This document shows, in pieces, positions 36,274 through 47,213 of a stretch of 64,000 bases of DNA. Below the pieces are notes generated by a model that saw nothing but the letters and a program-made list of their open reading frames with translations, was not told where the DNA came from and did no database searches. Where the stretch lies: contig OY821771.1 in the NCBI GenBank assembly GCA_963682175.1, positions 38,894,201-38,958,200 on the forward strand. The letters are read 5' to 3'. The translations under genes were made by a program, and so were the position numbers. Each line of letters begins with the position of its first letter. The stretch's first letter is position 1. The stretch comes from Triglochin maritima. Lineage: Eukaryota; Streptophyta; Magnoliopsida; Alismatales; Juncaginaceae.

Positions 36274-38932
36274 CTACTCGCTAAATAATGAACTACTCCA
36301 CCACAAGTGACTTAGATCATGTCTCACAAACTCCACCAAACTAACATCGTCAATCTGAACTTTATCTTGCACAAGATTTCCTCGACCGTACTTTGAATCT
36401 TCAGATTCTCCATCCTCCATGTTATATAAATCTCTGGGAAACATTCTCACAACCACTAACCATTGATCGTCGCTTTCTCTCTCTTTTGTCTCAGCAACAT
36501 AAAAAACTTGCTCTACTTGAGAAGCAAGTACAAAATGTTCTTCTGGTTTTGGAAATCGATTCACATTCACCAATCTGAACCTGTATTCATCACTTCTAGT
36601 AGTGTTGTCTCAACCCAAAACGTCGTACCACTTGCACTTGTACAAAACAAACTTCAAATCACCATAGGATTGAAGTGCGATTATGTCTTGCAATAAACCA
36701 AAGTAGTCGACATGTGCAATGACATGATTCCTATCTCGTGCAGAGCATTAACTTTATGTTATTGCATTTACAAATACTCCATTATTCTGTGTTTTGGCTT
36801 TCGACTCACATTTCTGTGTGTGAAACCTAAACCCATTGATGAAATATCCTGAATACCTCCTCCCCACATTGTCTAGACCTCTAGCAAGTGTTTCAATATT
36901 GATATTTCCGTAGTTTTACTTGCAAACTGTCTCTCTAAACCAGTCACTAAATGTCTTATGTCGAACATTTAATTGTTGTCGTCGATTGCGACGTACTCCT
37001 ACTCCAAGGAAAGCGATGTAACAGTTAAAACGCATGAAACAGTCGAATGTGTAATTGTGTGTTAACAATGAGTTAAAGGCATTGCTAATTAAATAACACA
37101 AGTGTAACACTGACTTACTCTTGATATTCATCAACAATGGTAGTAATATTTAACACCGAATTGTGAGCCTTTTCAAGGTCAATAGGGTCCAAAACAAACA
37201 TTTTGCTGGTGCCTAACGGTCTTTCACCTCCATCATTTCTCAAAGGCTTATTAAAAAATGTCTCTACACTTTTCAAGTATCTTGAGCAAAAGGTAGTGCA
37301 CTCTTCTGCGAGAACACCTTCGGTAATGGACCCTTCCGGTTTATTTCTGTTTCGAGCATACCCTTTACACCTATTCGTATATATCTCAAACGGATACATC
37401 CAACGATATTCAACCGGTCCTGCCAATCACGCCTCCCAAGCAAGATGAACATGTAAATGAAACATTACATCAAAAAATCGGTTCAAATATCATTTCCAGC
37501 CAGCAGAGAATGAGACCAATGTTCATCTCTTGTCGTTGAAAATCTTCAACGATGTTTACTTTAGAACACAAACTGCAAAAGAACTGACTCAGGTTGATAA
37601 CTACTTCATGCACCTCTTTAACTCCATGACTCCTTCTAATGGCCAGAGGTAATAATTGTTGCATCAATATGTGATGATCATGACTTTTTAGTGAGCTAAT
37701 CTTGCACCTTTTCTCGTTAACACATCGAGATATGTTGGATAAATACCCATCTAGCACCTTCACTGACTGAAGAACGCTACAAAAAATTTACATCTCAGTA
37801 GCCCTTATCCAGAAAGGAGCTGGTGGATAAGACGTCTCTTTGCCGTCTTCATCATGCGTTACATACATATCTCGTCTTATACCCATTTCTTTCAAGACTT
37901 TCCTTGATTTTGTGTTATCTTTGGTTGATTTTGGGGTTAATATTGTCTTCAAGAAACTATCACAAACATCCCGCTTCGTGTGCATCACATCAATATTGTG
38001 CCGCACTAAAAAATATTTCCAATAAGGCAGTTGGAAAAAATACTTCTTTTCATCCAGTTATTCCCGTCGCCTATATAACAGTTTTGCAAGTTTTCAAGAA
38101 CTTTTTCCCCAGATTTGTATACCAGTGGAGTTCTATGTTCCTCTTCACCATCAAATGCTCTCTTGTTTCTCCTCCAACGGTGATCTGATTCAAGCCATCG
38201 ACGACGTCCCAACCACACATTTTTCCCACTGTGCTTTAGATAAATGGAATGAGTATCTTCCATACAATAGGGACACACCATATATCCTATAGTCATCCAC
38301 CCACTCAGATCGACATAAGCATGGAAGTTGTTGATAGTCCACATCAAGGCATCCTTTAACGTGAAACCCGACTTAGTGTAAGCGTCATAAGTATCCCAAC
38401 CTTCTTCCCAAACCTCTTTCAGCTATTTGATTAAAGGTTGCAAGAAAACATATATCTTGTTGCCAGGGTACCAGGTATGATCAGCGACATCATAAAAACT
38501 GATGCTTCATACTCATCCACTGTGGGAAATTATATGGCACGAGAATTACGGGCCATATGTTGTGCTGAGCTTGGCTGAATGGATGAAAGTCATCGGCGGC
38601 CAACCCTAGCCTCACATTTCTTATCTCTTAAGGGAAACTTGGATGTTTGTTGTCCAACTCATCCCAACACGCAGAATCAGCTGGATGACACAATTTCCAA
38701 TCTTTTTGACATTCTTACGAATGTCATTTCATCAACTTTGCAATATCAGCAGAGAGATACAACCTGCGAAGCCTTGGCTTCAATGGGAAGTGTCGTAAAA
38801 CGGGCACGAGATCCTTCCATCTTGAATGTACTCGTTCTTGGAACTAAATGCTAATTTCAGGAAAGCCTCAAAATTATCGGCAAATGTTTGACTAACTCTT
38901 TGTTCATACATCCAACTTCTGTCTAAAGCCAT
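36274..38932 (-). pseudogene. TNP2-like CACTA transposase, broken
   Basis: In order on the minus strand: transposase-associated N-terminal domain (start at 38932, MALDRSWMYEQRVSQTFADN with a degenerate GRISCPFYDTS); Transposase_21 core (38347-37788) with FHAYVDLSGWMTIGYMVCPY, RRNKRAFDGEEEHRTP and RHNIDVMHTKRDVCDSFL; DUF4218-like region (37763-37115) with GPVEYRWMYPFEIYT and EGVLAEECTTFCSRYL; DUF4216-like C-terminus (36573-36274) with VVVRMFPRDLYNM. Frameshifts and stops separate these blocks, and the zinc-binding CPCxxC of the N-terminal domain is CPFYDTS here, so the enzyme should be inactive. Confidence 0.88.
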
Positions 38933-38955
38933 GATTCTAATAATATAACACAAAA

Positions 38956-40045
38956 AATTGTTATCCAAAATCGATTCCAAAATCCAAATCGAATCCAAAC
39001 TAAAATCCAAAATCCAAACTTCAATCAAAATTTATTTGAAATTCTAACTAAATTTTGGCAGAACCCCCTTATCTTTTCGATACCAATTTTTTTCATAAAA
39101 CTTGTATTGACAAGAAAATATGTTCACTTTTGACAAGCATCACAACATCGTTAATTCATCAAACTTAAATCATACAATCCAATCCTAAATCCTAAAGTCA
39201 ATCACAAATCCTAAATCAAATCCTAAATCCTCAAAAGGATCTACTTCAAATCACAAATTTCCAACCAACTTCCTCACGGTCAAAATGGTCTTCACCGGTG
39301 TCTACTCAGAATATCACATTTAATCACTTCATTAACAAAGCCCAAATTTAGCTCCAATAAAATTCCTTTCCACTACCGAACCACAAAACCTAATCACTCC
39401 AAACCAGAAAGCAAGCACTAACCTTTACAAATAATCAATCCAACTAAAGTAAAAGCCAATCCATGTCAATAAAAGTCAAGCAATCTAACACAATCAACAA
39501 CAAAATTGTTATCCAAATCGATTACAAAATCTAAATCAAATCCAAACTTGAATCCAAAATCCATACTTCAATCAAAATTTATTTGAAATTTTAACTAAAT
39601 TTTTGCAGAACACCTCTTATATTTTTTATACCAATTTTTTCATAAAACCTGTATTAAAAAGAAAATATGTTCACTTTTCAAAGACAAACATCACTACATC
39701 GTTAATTCATCAAACTTAAACCATACAATCCAATCTTAAATCCTAAAGTCAATCGCAAATCCTAAATCAAATCCTAATTCCTCAAAAGGATCTACTTCGA
39801 ATCACAAATTTGCAACCTTCCTTACGGTCAAAATGGTCTTCACCGGTGTCTACTTAGAATATCACATTTAATCACTTCATTAACAAAGCCCAAATTTAGT
39901 TCCAATTAAATTCCTTTCCACTACCGACCACAAAACCTAATCACTCCAAACCAAAAAGCAAGCACTAACCTTTATAAATAACCAATCCAACTAAAGTAAA
40001 AGTCAATCCATGTCAATAAAATTCAACGCAATCTAACACAATCAA
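38956..40045. repeat. Tandem duplication of about 545 bp inside the CACTA element
   Basis: Two copies, 38956-39497 and 39502-40045 approximately, both starting attgttatccaaa and sharing ccaatttttt-cataaaac, cggtcaaaatggtcttcacc and tccatgtcaataaa. They are close to 95 percent alike by eye. A run of AT-rich catacaa/taatca short repeats follows to 40550. Confidence 0.85.
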
Positions 40046-40566
40046 CTAACCGATCCAACATAATCCAACTGAATCTATCAAACTACCACATGTGACACAA
40101 TCCAACTAATCACATTTTTACCCTAATTTATTTAATCATACAACATAAGGACATGTTTCTTCTTCAAGTTCTTCTATTAATGGTCTAAGTTTCAACTTTG
40201 ACTACTAAAATTGAATGTATAAACAAGACGAGATAGAAAACAACATATAACCATACAAGTTCACTAATTCAAACAATACTAATCAAACATTAATCATTCA
40301 AACAAGATTAATCATATAAATAAGATGAGATAGAAAATAACATATAATAGTATCAAGACTAATCAAACATTAATCATACAATTTCACTAATTCAATGTAC
40401 TTTAATCATACAAAATAACATATATATTCTAATTAAACATATTTTAATCATACAAAATCACAAAATTAATCTAATTAATCACAACTTCAATCAAATTAAT
40501 CAAACAAAATTACAATTTAATCCTAAATCTAAAAAAAATAATCTACAAAATAGTAAAAAATCAAAG

Positions 40567-40960
40567 GGTAGGGGCAGGGGGGTCATGTTCGGTCTGGTGG
40601 GGGTTGGGTGGGGGTGGGTGGGGGTTGGGTGGGTGTGGGGGTTGGGTGGGGGTGGGGGTGGGGGTGGGTGGGGGTTGGTTGGGGGTGGGTCAGGGCAGGT
40701 ACGGAGGAGGAGCAGTTGACAGGAGGGGGTCAGGGAGGGTCCGGTAATGGTCTGGAGGTGGCGGATGGTCGGAGGATGAGCGGGGGACGGGAGGAGATGT
40801 TCGGAAGAGGGAGGGACAGGAGGTTGTGTTCGGAGGGGCGAGAGGAGGCTACCTGCGGAGGCGATGGCGAGGTGCAGCGACGGCGGGCGGTCCGACGGCG
40901 ACGAGATTCGGCGGCGGAGGCGATGAGGTGCGGCAGTGGATTAGGGATTTGTGTGGAGAG
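40567..40960. repeat. G-rich low-complexity tract
   Basis: From 40587 to 40690 the plus strand is almost entirely ggggttgggtgggggtggg-type repeats; a GC-rich ggaggcg region follows to 40960. It contrasts sharply with the AT-rich neighbours and has strong G-quadruplex potential. It lies just upstream, in transposon sense, of the right subterminal region, where a CACTA promoter and first exon are expected. Confidence 0.8.
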
Positions 40961-41004
40961 GAAGTGAAATGGAAGAGTCGTCTAGGTCGGGTTCCTAATA
41001 AAGA

Positions 41005-41360
41005 CTACACCGACAGACTATATCCGTCGGTGTTATATTATGATCCGTCGGTGTAGTAGCCCGATAAATGGTTGATTTTCAAATTTATCTCCGACATATA
41101 GGTAACCGGCGGTGATGGGAAGGACAGGTGCACCGACTATTTCTATCCGGTAGTGTTATGTTATATATCTGTCAGTGCTTTGAAGAACTACTAGACCGGC
41201 AGCCCGATGGTAAACTTTATCCGGCCGAGTATATCCGTCGGTGTTATTAATATACTCCGTTGGAGGTATAAATGTCTGACGGATATATCTATCCGTTGGT
41301 GTTATATGCGTAACATCGTCGGATAGTACACCAACGGATACTTATCCGTCAGTGATGCCC
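41005..41360. repeat. Right subterminal repeats of the CACTA element
   Basis: Repeated atccgtcggtgt and complements (for example 41025-41036, 41045-41056, 41239-41250 and 41338-41353), more diverged than those at the left end. Confidence 0.8.
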
Positions 41361-41378
41361 ATATTTGTAGTAGTGGCT

Positions 41379-41720
41379 TTGCATCCAAATATTCTCGGCC
41401 TTGAATAATCACATGGCTCACCCATCTACACTTCCTAAGGAGTCTTTAATTTAAGTGCTGATGATGGTGAGGTATTTACCAGATAGCAAGTCAGATCAAT
41501 TGCCTCAGTCCAGAAATCCTTAGACATATTCGCATGTAGCATCATGCTTCTAGTCCATTCACACAGAGTCATGTTCATCGTTTCAGCTACCAGTTCTGCT
41601 CTGGACTTTGCAGTGTAGTGAATAATGTCTCGTGATGTCTTCTTCCTCACAGAAACTAGTGAACTCCTATGAGGTGTATTCACCTCCATTACCCGTCCTC
41701 AAGTAAACGGGTTTTTCCGT
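41379..41720 (-). pseudogene. Copia integrase fragment
   Basis: Minus-strand text AELVAETMNMTLCEWTRSML-type followed by DFWTEAIDLTCYLVNTSPSS, the C-terminal part of a Copia integrase core. Stops and frameshifts occur on both sides, and 41720-42240 is degraded integrase/GAG-pre-integrase sequence. Confidence 0.8.
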
Positions 41721-42241
41721 ACTTTTCACTACCTGAGCCTTCCATGCTTTAAACTTCTCAAACACATCAGATTTATTTTTCAGAAAATAAACTTATACCT
41801 TCCTTGAGAAATCATCGATGAATGTGACGAAATATTCGGCTGCACCTTTTGACTGAACTGATGCCGTCTCCAGACGTCTGAGTGCACATACTCTAATATG
41901 CTTCTCGTCTTGTGGATAGCCGTCTTGAACTAAATCTTATGATGTTTCCCAAAGACAATATTTGAAAAAAAAAATCCAATTTTCAACTCTTAACACCCTT
42001 TAGCAGGCCTTGTTTGTGTAACTCACACACACTTTTCTTACATATGACCAAGCCTTATCTTCGTCGGGTTGTGCAACGCTTGCTGCACCCTTTCTTGTTA
42101 TTGCATTCCCCTGCATCCAGTACAAATTGCCCACTTTGGTTCGTTTTATTACTGTCATCAATCCATGAGTGACCTTCACATTTTCGTCCCCACCGGACCA
42201 TCTTCACCCGAGAGTCTCAACTCTCTTAGAGATATCAGGTT

Positions 42242-42481
42242 CTACTTCAACTCCAGAACATGATGCACTCCCGTAAATGTTCGAATGCACCCATTGAACA
42301 TCTTAAACTGTATAGAACCGATTCCGACAGTAGTGCATGGTGCATCGTTGTCCATAACAACGATTCCTCCTTTTAGTGGTTTATAAGAGGTAAACCACTT
42401 TCTAATTGGGCACATGTGATATGATGCTCCTCTATCCAAAATCCATCCATTCGATGATTTGTCAATATCTATAGCGTACAT
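42242..42481 (-). pseudogene. Copia protease domain with altered active site
   Basis: Reads WILDRGASYHMCPIRKWFTS, where functional elements have D-S-G or D-T-G. The catalytic triplet is DRG here, which should abolish protease activity even apart from the frame breaks. Confidence 0.8.
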
Positions 42482-42502
42482 TGTTAAGACGTCAACTTTG
42501 TC

Positions 42503-43290
42503 CTATTCCTCCACCACGCTGGCAGAATCAAACCCAACGGGTTTGCCTTTCCCCTTCTGTGGTGCCTCCTTGAAGGCTCTACAGTCACGCTTCATGTGAC
42601 TCGTCTTCTTGCAGAAGAAACATTCAAAGGATCTCCCCTTTGATTTAGACCTGCCCCCTGTTGTTTCCACTTTGTTACCCATCTTGCCCCTTCCATTCGG
42701 TGAGACGATCAATCCTTCACCCTTATCAGAAGATATACTACCCAAATTCTTCCTTGCATCAAAAAAGATCATCGTGCCCTTGACCTCTTCTAACACCAGC
42801 GAATCATTCTCATATATGATCGTGTTCACCAAATTCTCAAACGAGTCGGGTAGGAACGTTAACAACAACATTGCTAGGTGAGTCAAATCTACGATAAGCT
42901 TGTTGAACACCGATAGGTGATCAACAAATGATGTGTTCTCCTTCATCCAAAGTGTGTACAACTGACGCTTCAGATTCAATTTGTCTCAAGCTTTTCTTCA
43001 TAAACTTGTCATCCAGAAGTTTCTAATATTCAATCATTGTCATCGCTGATTCCTCGAATAGAAGATCATCAGAAAGACACAATTCGATGATCCCAAATGC
43101 CTGATGATTCATCATCTCTCACTTTTCATCAGTCATCTTCGATCCTATTGCTTTGTCCTCACCACCCAAAGTGTTGAGCGGTCCGTCCGTTTGAGACAAC
43201 AACGCACGTACCCTCCATTGCCAGGTGAAAAAGTTGTCTTTTCGGTGAATTTCTGCACACGAAAATTTCTTGCATCCTCCGCCATGTCTA
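42503..43290 (-). pseudogene. Copia gag remnant with zinc knuckle
   Basis: The N-terminus starts at about 43286 (MAEDARNFRVQKF) and breaks frame before WQWRVRALLSQTD. The C-terminal half (42979-42503) is a longer open segment with the CCHC knuckle CFFCKKTSHMKRDC and a Lys/Gly-rich tail. Together they cover the gag region directly downstream of the primer site. Confidence 0.82.
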
Positions 43291-43442
43291 GCAACAAACC
43301 TGGCTCTAATACCAGCTGTTGGAAGAGATTCTAACAATGTTACTACTACACGACAGGTTACATGCACCAGTAGAATATACAAATATTGAATTTGCGGAAT
43401 ATAAACAAAACTTTTATCTCCCCCAAAATTAATAGCAACAAA

Positions 43443-44660
43443 CAGTGGCGGATCCAAGGGTGGGCACGCATAGGCACGTACCCACACGTGGATTCTATGT
43501 TTACTTTAAACAATATACTTGGTGCCTTGTGCTTATTGGAAAAAAATATACTTATATATTAATACTTCTGGTATTTATTAAGTTTATTTTTTTAAAATGA
43601 AAATGTCACCATAATATTATTTACTAGGCACTACATTCATTTAAATTTTTTAAAGAAACAGAAAAACAAGCTCAATAATAAGACAATCCAAATTGAAGTT
43701 CAATTTTTATTTGTTTGTAATTCTAAGTCCACTTTTTGTTTAACTTTCCCATTCCTAAAATATTCATATTTGTCATTTCTTATTCCCGACAACACAAGAT
43801 GAATCTTCTCTTACAACTTTCCAAATTCAACAACAAAATATATTAAATTGGAAAAAAACACTTATCTCTCCCACTCCGCAAAACCTTCATCAAGGATCCA
43901 CTTCGCAACTCCAAAGTCACAACTGCACAACACATACAAATCTCCCACTTTGCCTTTTGGACGATTGCAAAAGTAGCAGGTTAGTAGGAAACATGTAGAA
44001 CAAGGATCGATCAACCACATCACTAGTCACTAGCTAGCCACTAGGTGATCATTTTTTGTGATTTTTCTTTACTTTAGAGTTTAGTATATAAGATAAATAA
44101 GTAACCAATATTGAATTAGTAAATTTCAGATAAATATTTCATGGAACTTATGGTTTGTTTACTTTTCTGTGTTAGTTCAAGTTCGATTTACAAAGTTATA
44201 ATAATCTCCAAATGTAGGTCATGAATAAGTTTCTAACAAAAAAATCAAATGTCGAGAGAGTTAACAGAACTTGCAGAAAAGATGGTTCAAAGGAAAAAAT
44301 ATCAAATTTCCATTGGTTTTATTGCTTATTACATTAACTTTGGTGTTACCTATTGTAACGACTAGTGTCAAGCTAGCATTTTCAGCTATGAATATCGTAA
44401 AGAACAAATTGCGCAATTGGATGAGAGATGATTGGATCAATGATGTTTTGGTTACGTATATTGAAAAGGAGATGTTTGACAATATTTAAAATGTAATTAT
44501 AACCAAAAGATTTCAAAGTATGAAAAGTCGTCGAGGAAAATTGTAACAAAAAGTAAGAAATAAAAAGTATTTTTATATTTCAAATATTTATATGCTTGTT
44601 TTTATGAAGAATGTATTTTTATTGTGCCCACCCATAGTTTCTCTCTTGGATCCGCCACTG
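43443..44660 (+). mobile_element. hAT-family DNA transposon remnant
   Basis: Terminal inverted repeats CAGTGGCGGATCCAAG at the left and its complement (cttggatccgccactg) at the right, typical of Ac-like hAT elements. Flanks gcaacaaa and acaacaca are a degraded 8-bp target duplication (6 of 8 match). It carries the transposase C-terminus at 44271-44489. Most of the coding region has been lost. Confidence 0.85.
44271..44489 (+). pseudogene. hAT transposase C-terminal dimerisation domain
   Basis: FPLVLLLITLTLVLPIVTTS followed by VKLAFSAMNIVKNKLRN and DDWINDVLVTYIEKEMFDNI then stop. This is the hAT dimerisation region found in plant TTF-type zinc-finger/hAT proteins. The upstream catalytic region is missing. 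Confidence 0.85.
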
Positions 44661-45458
44661 ACAACACACACACACAAGATGAAAGACACATAATAGACAA
44701 ACGCACACACCTGAAATAACCACGACACACACGATTTACAAGGTTCGGCAATGTACCTACGTCATTGTGGGAGTCTTCTACGGGTTTCCCTTCCTTTTTC
44801 CACTTCTCCAATAAGAGAAGAAACCAAAATTACAAGGGTTTGGAGGCAATGTGTCCTTTAAAACTCTCAAGAACTTTCTAACTCTTATCTCTCAAAAGGA
44901 AATAATAATGATGTGTTTTGTACAAGAAAATGGTGAAAAAACCTTTAAATACTAGACTCAAAACCGTACAGAAAAACATGCAAAACGTGAGCGAAAGTCA
45001 ACTGGTACCGTTACTAGGAACGTTTCATGATAATTTCGGTTGAACGATGTCCAACATTGTTTGACCACTCCACAGTTATCTTCAGCTCTCCGCAACTTTC
45101 CGGTTGACAGTTCCTGAACTCCAAAAAAACCCTGAAAAAATCGATTGCACGCTGTCCAACACCCTCGACCGTTTTTCACTTTTGAAAGTGTCTTCGGTCG
45201 AACGATATCCAACACCGGTCGACAGTTTTTCACATCTGAAAGCTCCTGAACAAATCGGTTTTAACAGTGTCCACCGGTCGACTGTTTTCCCCTGCTTTTC
45301 TTGCATTAACAAATTTAAACCAATTCCAACAATAGCAGACTTCAATTTGACTAAAACTTATAATTATACCATTAGTTGTTAACGACTGTAGCCTCAATAT
45401 CACCTAACTGGGATCAAACTTCATTTGATTTTGTCTTTATATAAGAAGCATCAAAACA

Positions 45459-45596
45459 GTCCAAGGGTGTAGCAGAGTTGGTCCTGGGGCATCTAATGTT
45501 GGACCCAAGATTGACTCTCTATCCTGATTTTCCAGATGGGAGGTTCGCAAAACGGTTGGATTGAGACGAGAGGTTTCCTCCTATCCAAAAAAAAAC
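45459..45596 (+). mobile_element. tRNA-derived SINE
   Basis: A pol III box A TAGCAGAGTTGG is at 45470-45481 and a box B-like GGTTCGCAAAA at 45542-45552. The element ends in a poly-A tail (45587-45595). Length about 138 bp and layout fit plant SINEs. I could not identify a convincing target duplication. Confidence 0.6.
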
Positions 45597-45884
45597 AACA
45601 TGAATTCATCCCCTCAACATTAATATGATTAAGAGAAATGCCCAACTCAAAAAACCATCTAACCTACACTTACAAGACCATTTACATACCAAATTACCAA
45701 TCGCCTATGTGGATGCCAAGTGGGAATGGAGCGTGCATGTCTCCTACATCCACAACCCTAATGTGTGCATTACGTGTAATCCCTCATGTTTGACACATTG
45801 CTTACGACCAACTCACTTTCTCTCCAACGAATGGGGGACCAGACGCACCGCACTACGTTTTGTCCTTCCAACGATTCTTCCACC

Positions 45885-45979
45885 CTCACTATATAACACA
45901 CACAAGTCTTCTAGGTTTCTTGCAAGTCTAACTGTTTTCAGTATTCACTACTTACTAGTCTTAGCTTCACTAGGGAAGT
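45885..45979 (+). promoter_or_regulatory. Core promoter and leader of IMA-like copy 2
   Basis: TATA-like cactatataacac at 45888-45900 lies about 85 bp before the start codon. Only scattered similarity to the promoter blocks of copies 1 and 3 is visible further upstream (gcgtgcatg at about 45731, attacgtg at about 45769). Confidence 0.5.
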
Positions 45980-46069
45980 ATGATCTTCTCAAAGGTCAAT
46001 CTTGTAGCCATTCGAAGCAACGGTGGTGACGACGACGACGACGGTCCTGATGTGGCTCCTGCGGCATGA
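45980..46069 (+). CDS. IRON MAN/FEP-like acidic peptide, copy 2
   Basis: A 29-residue ORF: MIFSKVNLVAIRSNGG then DDDDDGPDVAPAA and TGA. The 13-residue tail is identical to copy 1 and the start MIFSK parallels MVFSK. Five consecutive GAC codons encode the Asp run. By family knowledge such peptides signal iron shortage by occupying BTS-type ubiquitin ligases. The last eight residues differ from the common Arabidopsis GYDYAPAA in having P and V for the two Tyr. Preceded by a TATA box at a normal distance and not interrupted, so likely expressed. Confidence 0.78.
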   Translation: MIFSKVNLVAIRSNGGDDDDDGPDVAPAA

Positions 46070-46972
46070 ACATAAATATAGCATATTGCTTATTAAGCAA
46101 TATTTGGTGTAGTTTTCTTCTTCTTCCAAGTGTAGAAGTGAGGTTTGGAATAAGAATAAGTTAATGTCGCCAAGAATTTAGTTATATATATCTTCAAGTC
46201 TGAGCTTCCAATATGTACTTATGTACGGAAGTCAAGTTTTGGTCAATGAAATCCCAATAAATAACTATATTGTACGTCTTCTGTTCCTAGGTATACGTTA
46301 ATTGTACCCGGCCTTCTTTCCTATGGTTAAATAATAAAGAGATTGCTTAGACCCTGTTTCAAATTCCAAGAGTCAGCTGCATCAGAAGCTAGCACTGTCA
46401 CAGTGCTGACTACACATTCAAACACCCTGGAGCTCCTTAGAATTTCAGCTCCGGCCCGTTAACAATGCAGGAATTATAATCGAAAGGAGAAACTTAAGTG
46501 GGAACTTCTTAATTCCTTCGAAATTGTAATTTTGTTTGAACCAATTTACTCCTACATCATTTGGAGAGAAAAATTGAATTTTTTTTAAAATATAAACAAA
46601 TAAAAACATTTTTTCATTTTAAAAATTTGAAAAAAAACATTTAAAGCAAATTTTAAATAATTCTTTATTTAATCAAAGTCTCGGGACAATTTAGGAATTT
46701 CTTGTGACAAGAGATCATCTACTATCAAAAGTCTTCTGACTATCCAAACAACTCTCAACTTTCAAGAAAAAACTACTTCTGGATTCACATTCCCAAAAGC
46801 TAACTTCCCATCAGAAGCTGACATTTGAGAGTTACGTCCAATTAAGTCTCTTGGTAAATGTTATGTATAAGATATTAGAAGTCATAACTATAGATTCCGT
46901 TTGTGGACTAGCATTGGCATGGATTCATTCAATTAAGTTATTATAAATCAACAATTCAAGTATATATTCAAT
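46070..46972. other. 3' flank of IMA-like copy 2
   Basis: Probable 3' UTR to about 46270, then AT-rich sequence without a gene. Confidence 0.4.
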
Positions 46973-47213
46973 TAGGGCTGAGCAACCAGTGTGACCTGGA
47001 CCGGACCGGAACCGGAACCGGATCAGCTTTGGACCGAAGACCGGATCGGTTGGGTCCAGACCAAAACCTATTTTTTACCTTAAAATTTTAAAAAAATCAG
47101 ACCGGACCGGAACCGAATATGCTCCGGATCCCGGACCGAAGACCGAACCGGTTGGGTTCGGACCGACTGGTCCGATCCGATCCAAAAAACCGGACCGATT
47201 GTTTCTCACCCTA
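46973..47213. mobile_element. hAT-like MITE with perfect 8-bp target duplication
   Basis: 241 bp, starting TAGGGCTGAGCAAC and ending (complement) TAGGGTGAGAAACAATC. TATTCAAT is directly repeated at 46965-46972 and 47214-47221. The interior consists of ggaccggaccggaaccgg-type repeats, the same motif class as the MITE at 24885. Confidence 0.88.

Larger units (their letters stand above)
34055..41375 (-). mobile_element. CACTA (En/Spm-type) DNA transposon, 7.3 kb
   Basis: Left end CACTACAGGAG and right end ending TTGTAGTAGTG are the terminal CACTAC inverted repeats; the 3-bp target duplication GCT is at 34052-34054 and 41376-41378. Subterminal regions (34070-34505 and 41005-41360) carry dense copies of CACCGACGGAT / ATCCGTCGGTG in both orientations, the expected transposase-binding repeats. 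The interior holds a TNP2-like transposase and a second Ptta/En/Spm-type gene, both minus and both broken. Removal of element plus one GCT restores the interrupted host reading frame across the integrase, confirming a precise insertion. Confidence 0.93.
32266..45331 (-). mobile_element. Copia-type retrotransposon remnant, minus strand, host of nested insertions
   Basis: In transcript order on the minus strand: 5' LTR (45331-43317), primer site TGGTATTAGAGCCAGG directly inside it, gag (about 43290-42503), protease (42481-42242), integrase (41689-41379, continuing 34051-33800), reverse transcriptase (33700-32700) and RNase H fragments (to about 32280). The element is split by a CACTA transposon at 34055-41375 and its LTR by a hAT remnant at 43443-44660. 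No 3' LTR was found; the left side ends at solo LTR A. Frameshifts and stops make it inactive. Domain order PR-IN-RT-RH defines Copia; the primer site and gag resemble the Tork/Tnt1 group. Confidence 0.88.
43317..45331 (-). repeat. 5' LTR of the minus-strand Copia remnant, split by a hAT element
   Basis: In element sense it starts TGTTGGAATTGG (45331) and ends TCTTCCAACA (43317), next to the primer site. Subtracting the hAT insertion leaves about 790 bp. Between 45025 and 45290 it carries degenerate paired GGTCGAAC / GGTCGACA motifs like those in the Ty3-like LTRs. Confidence 0.8.
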
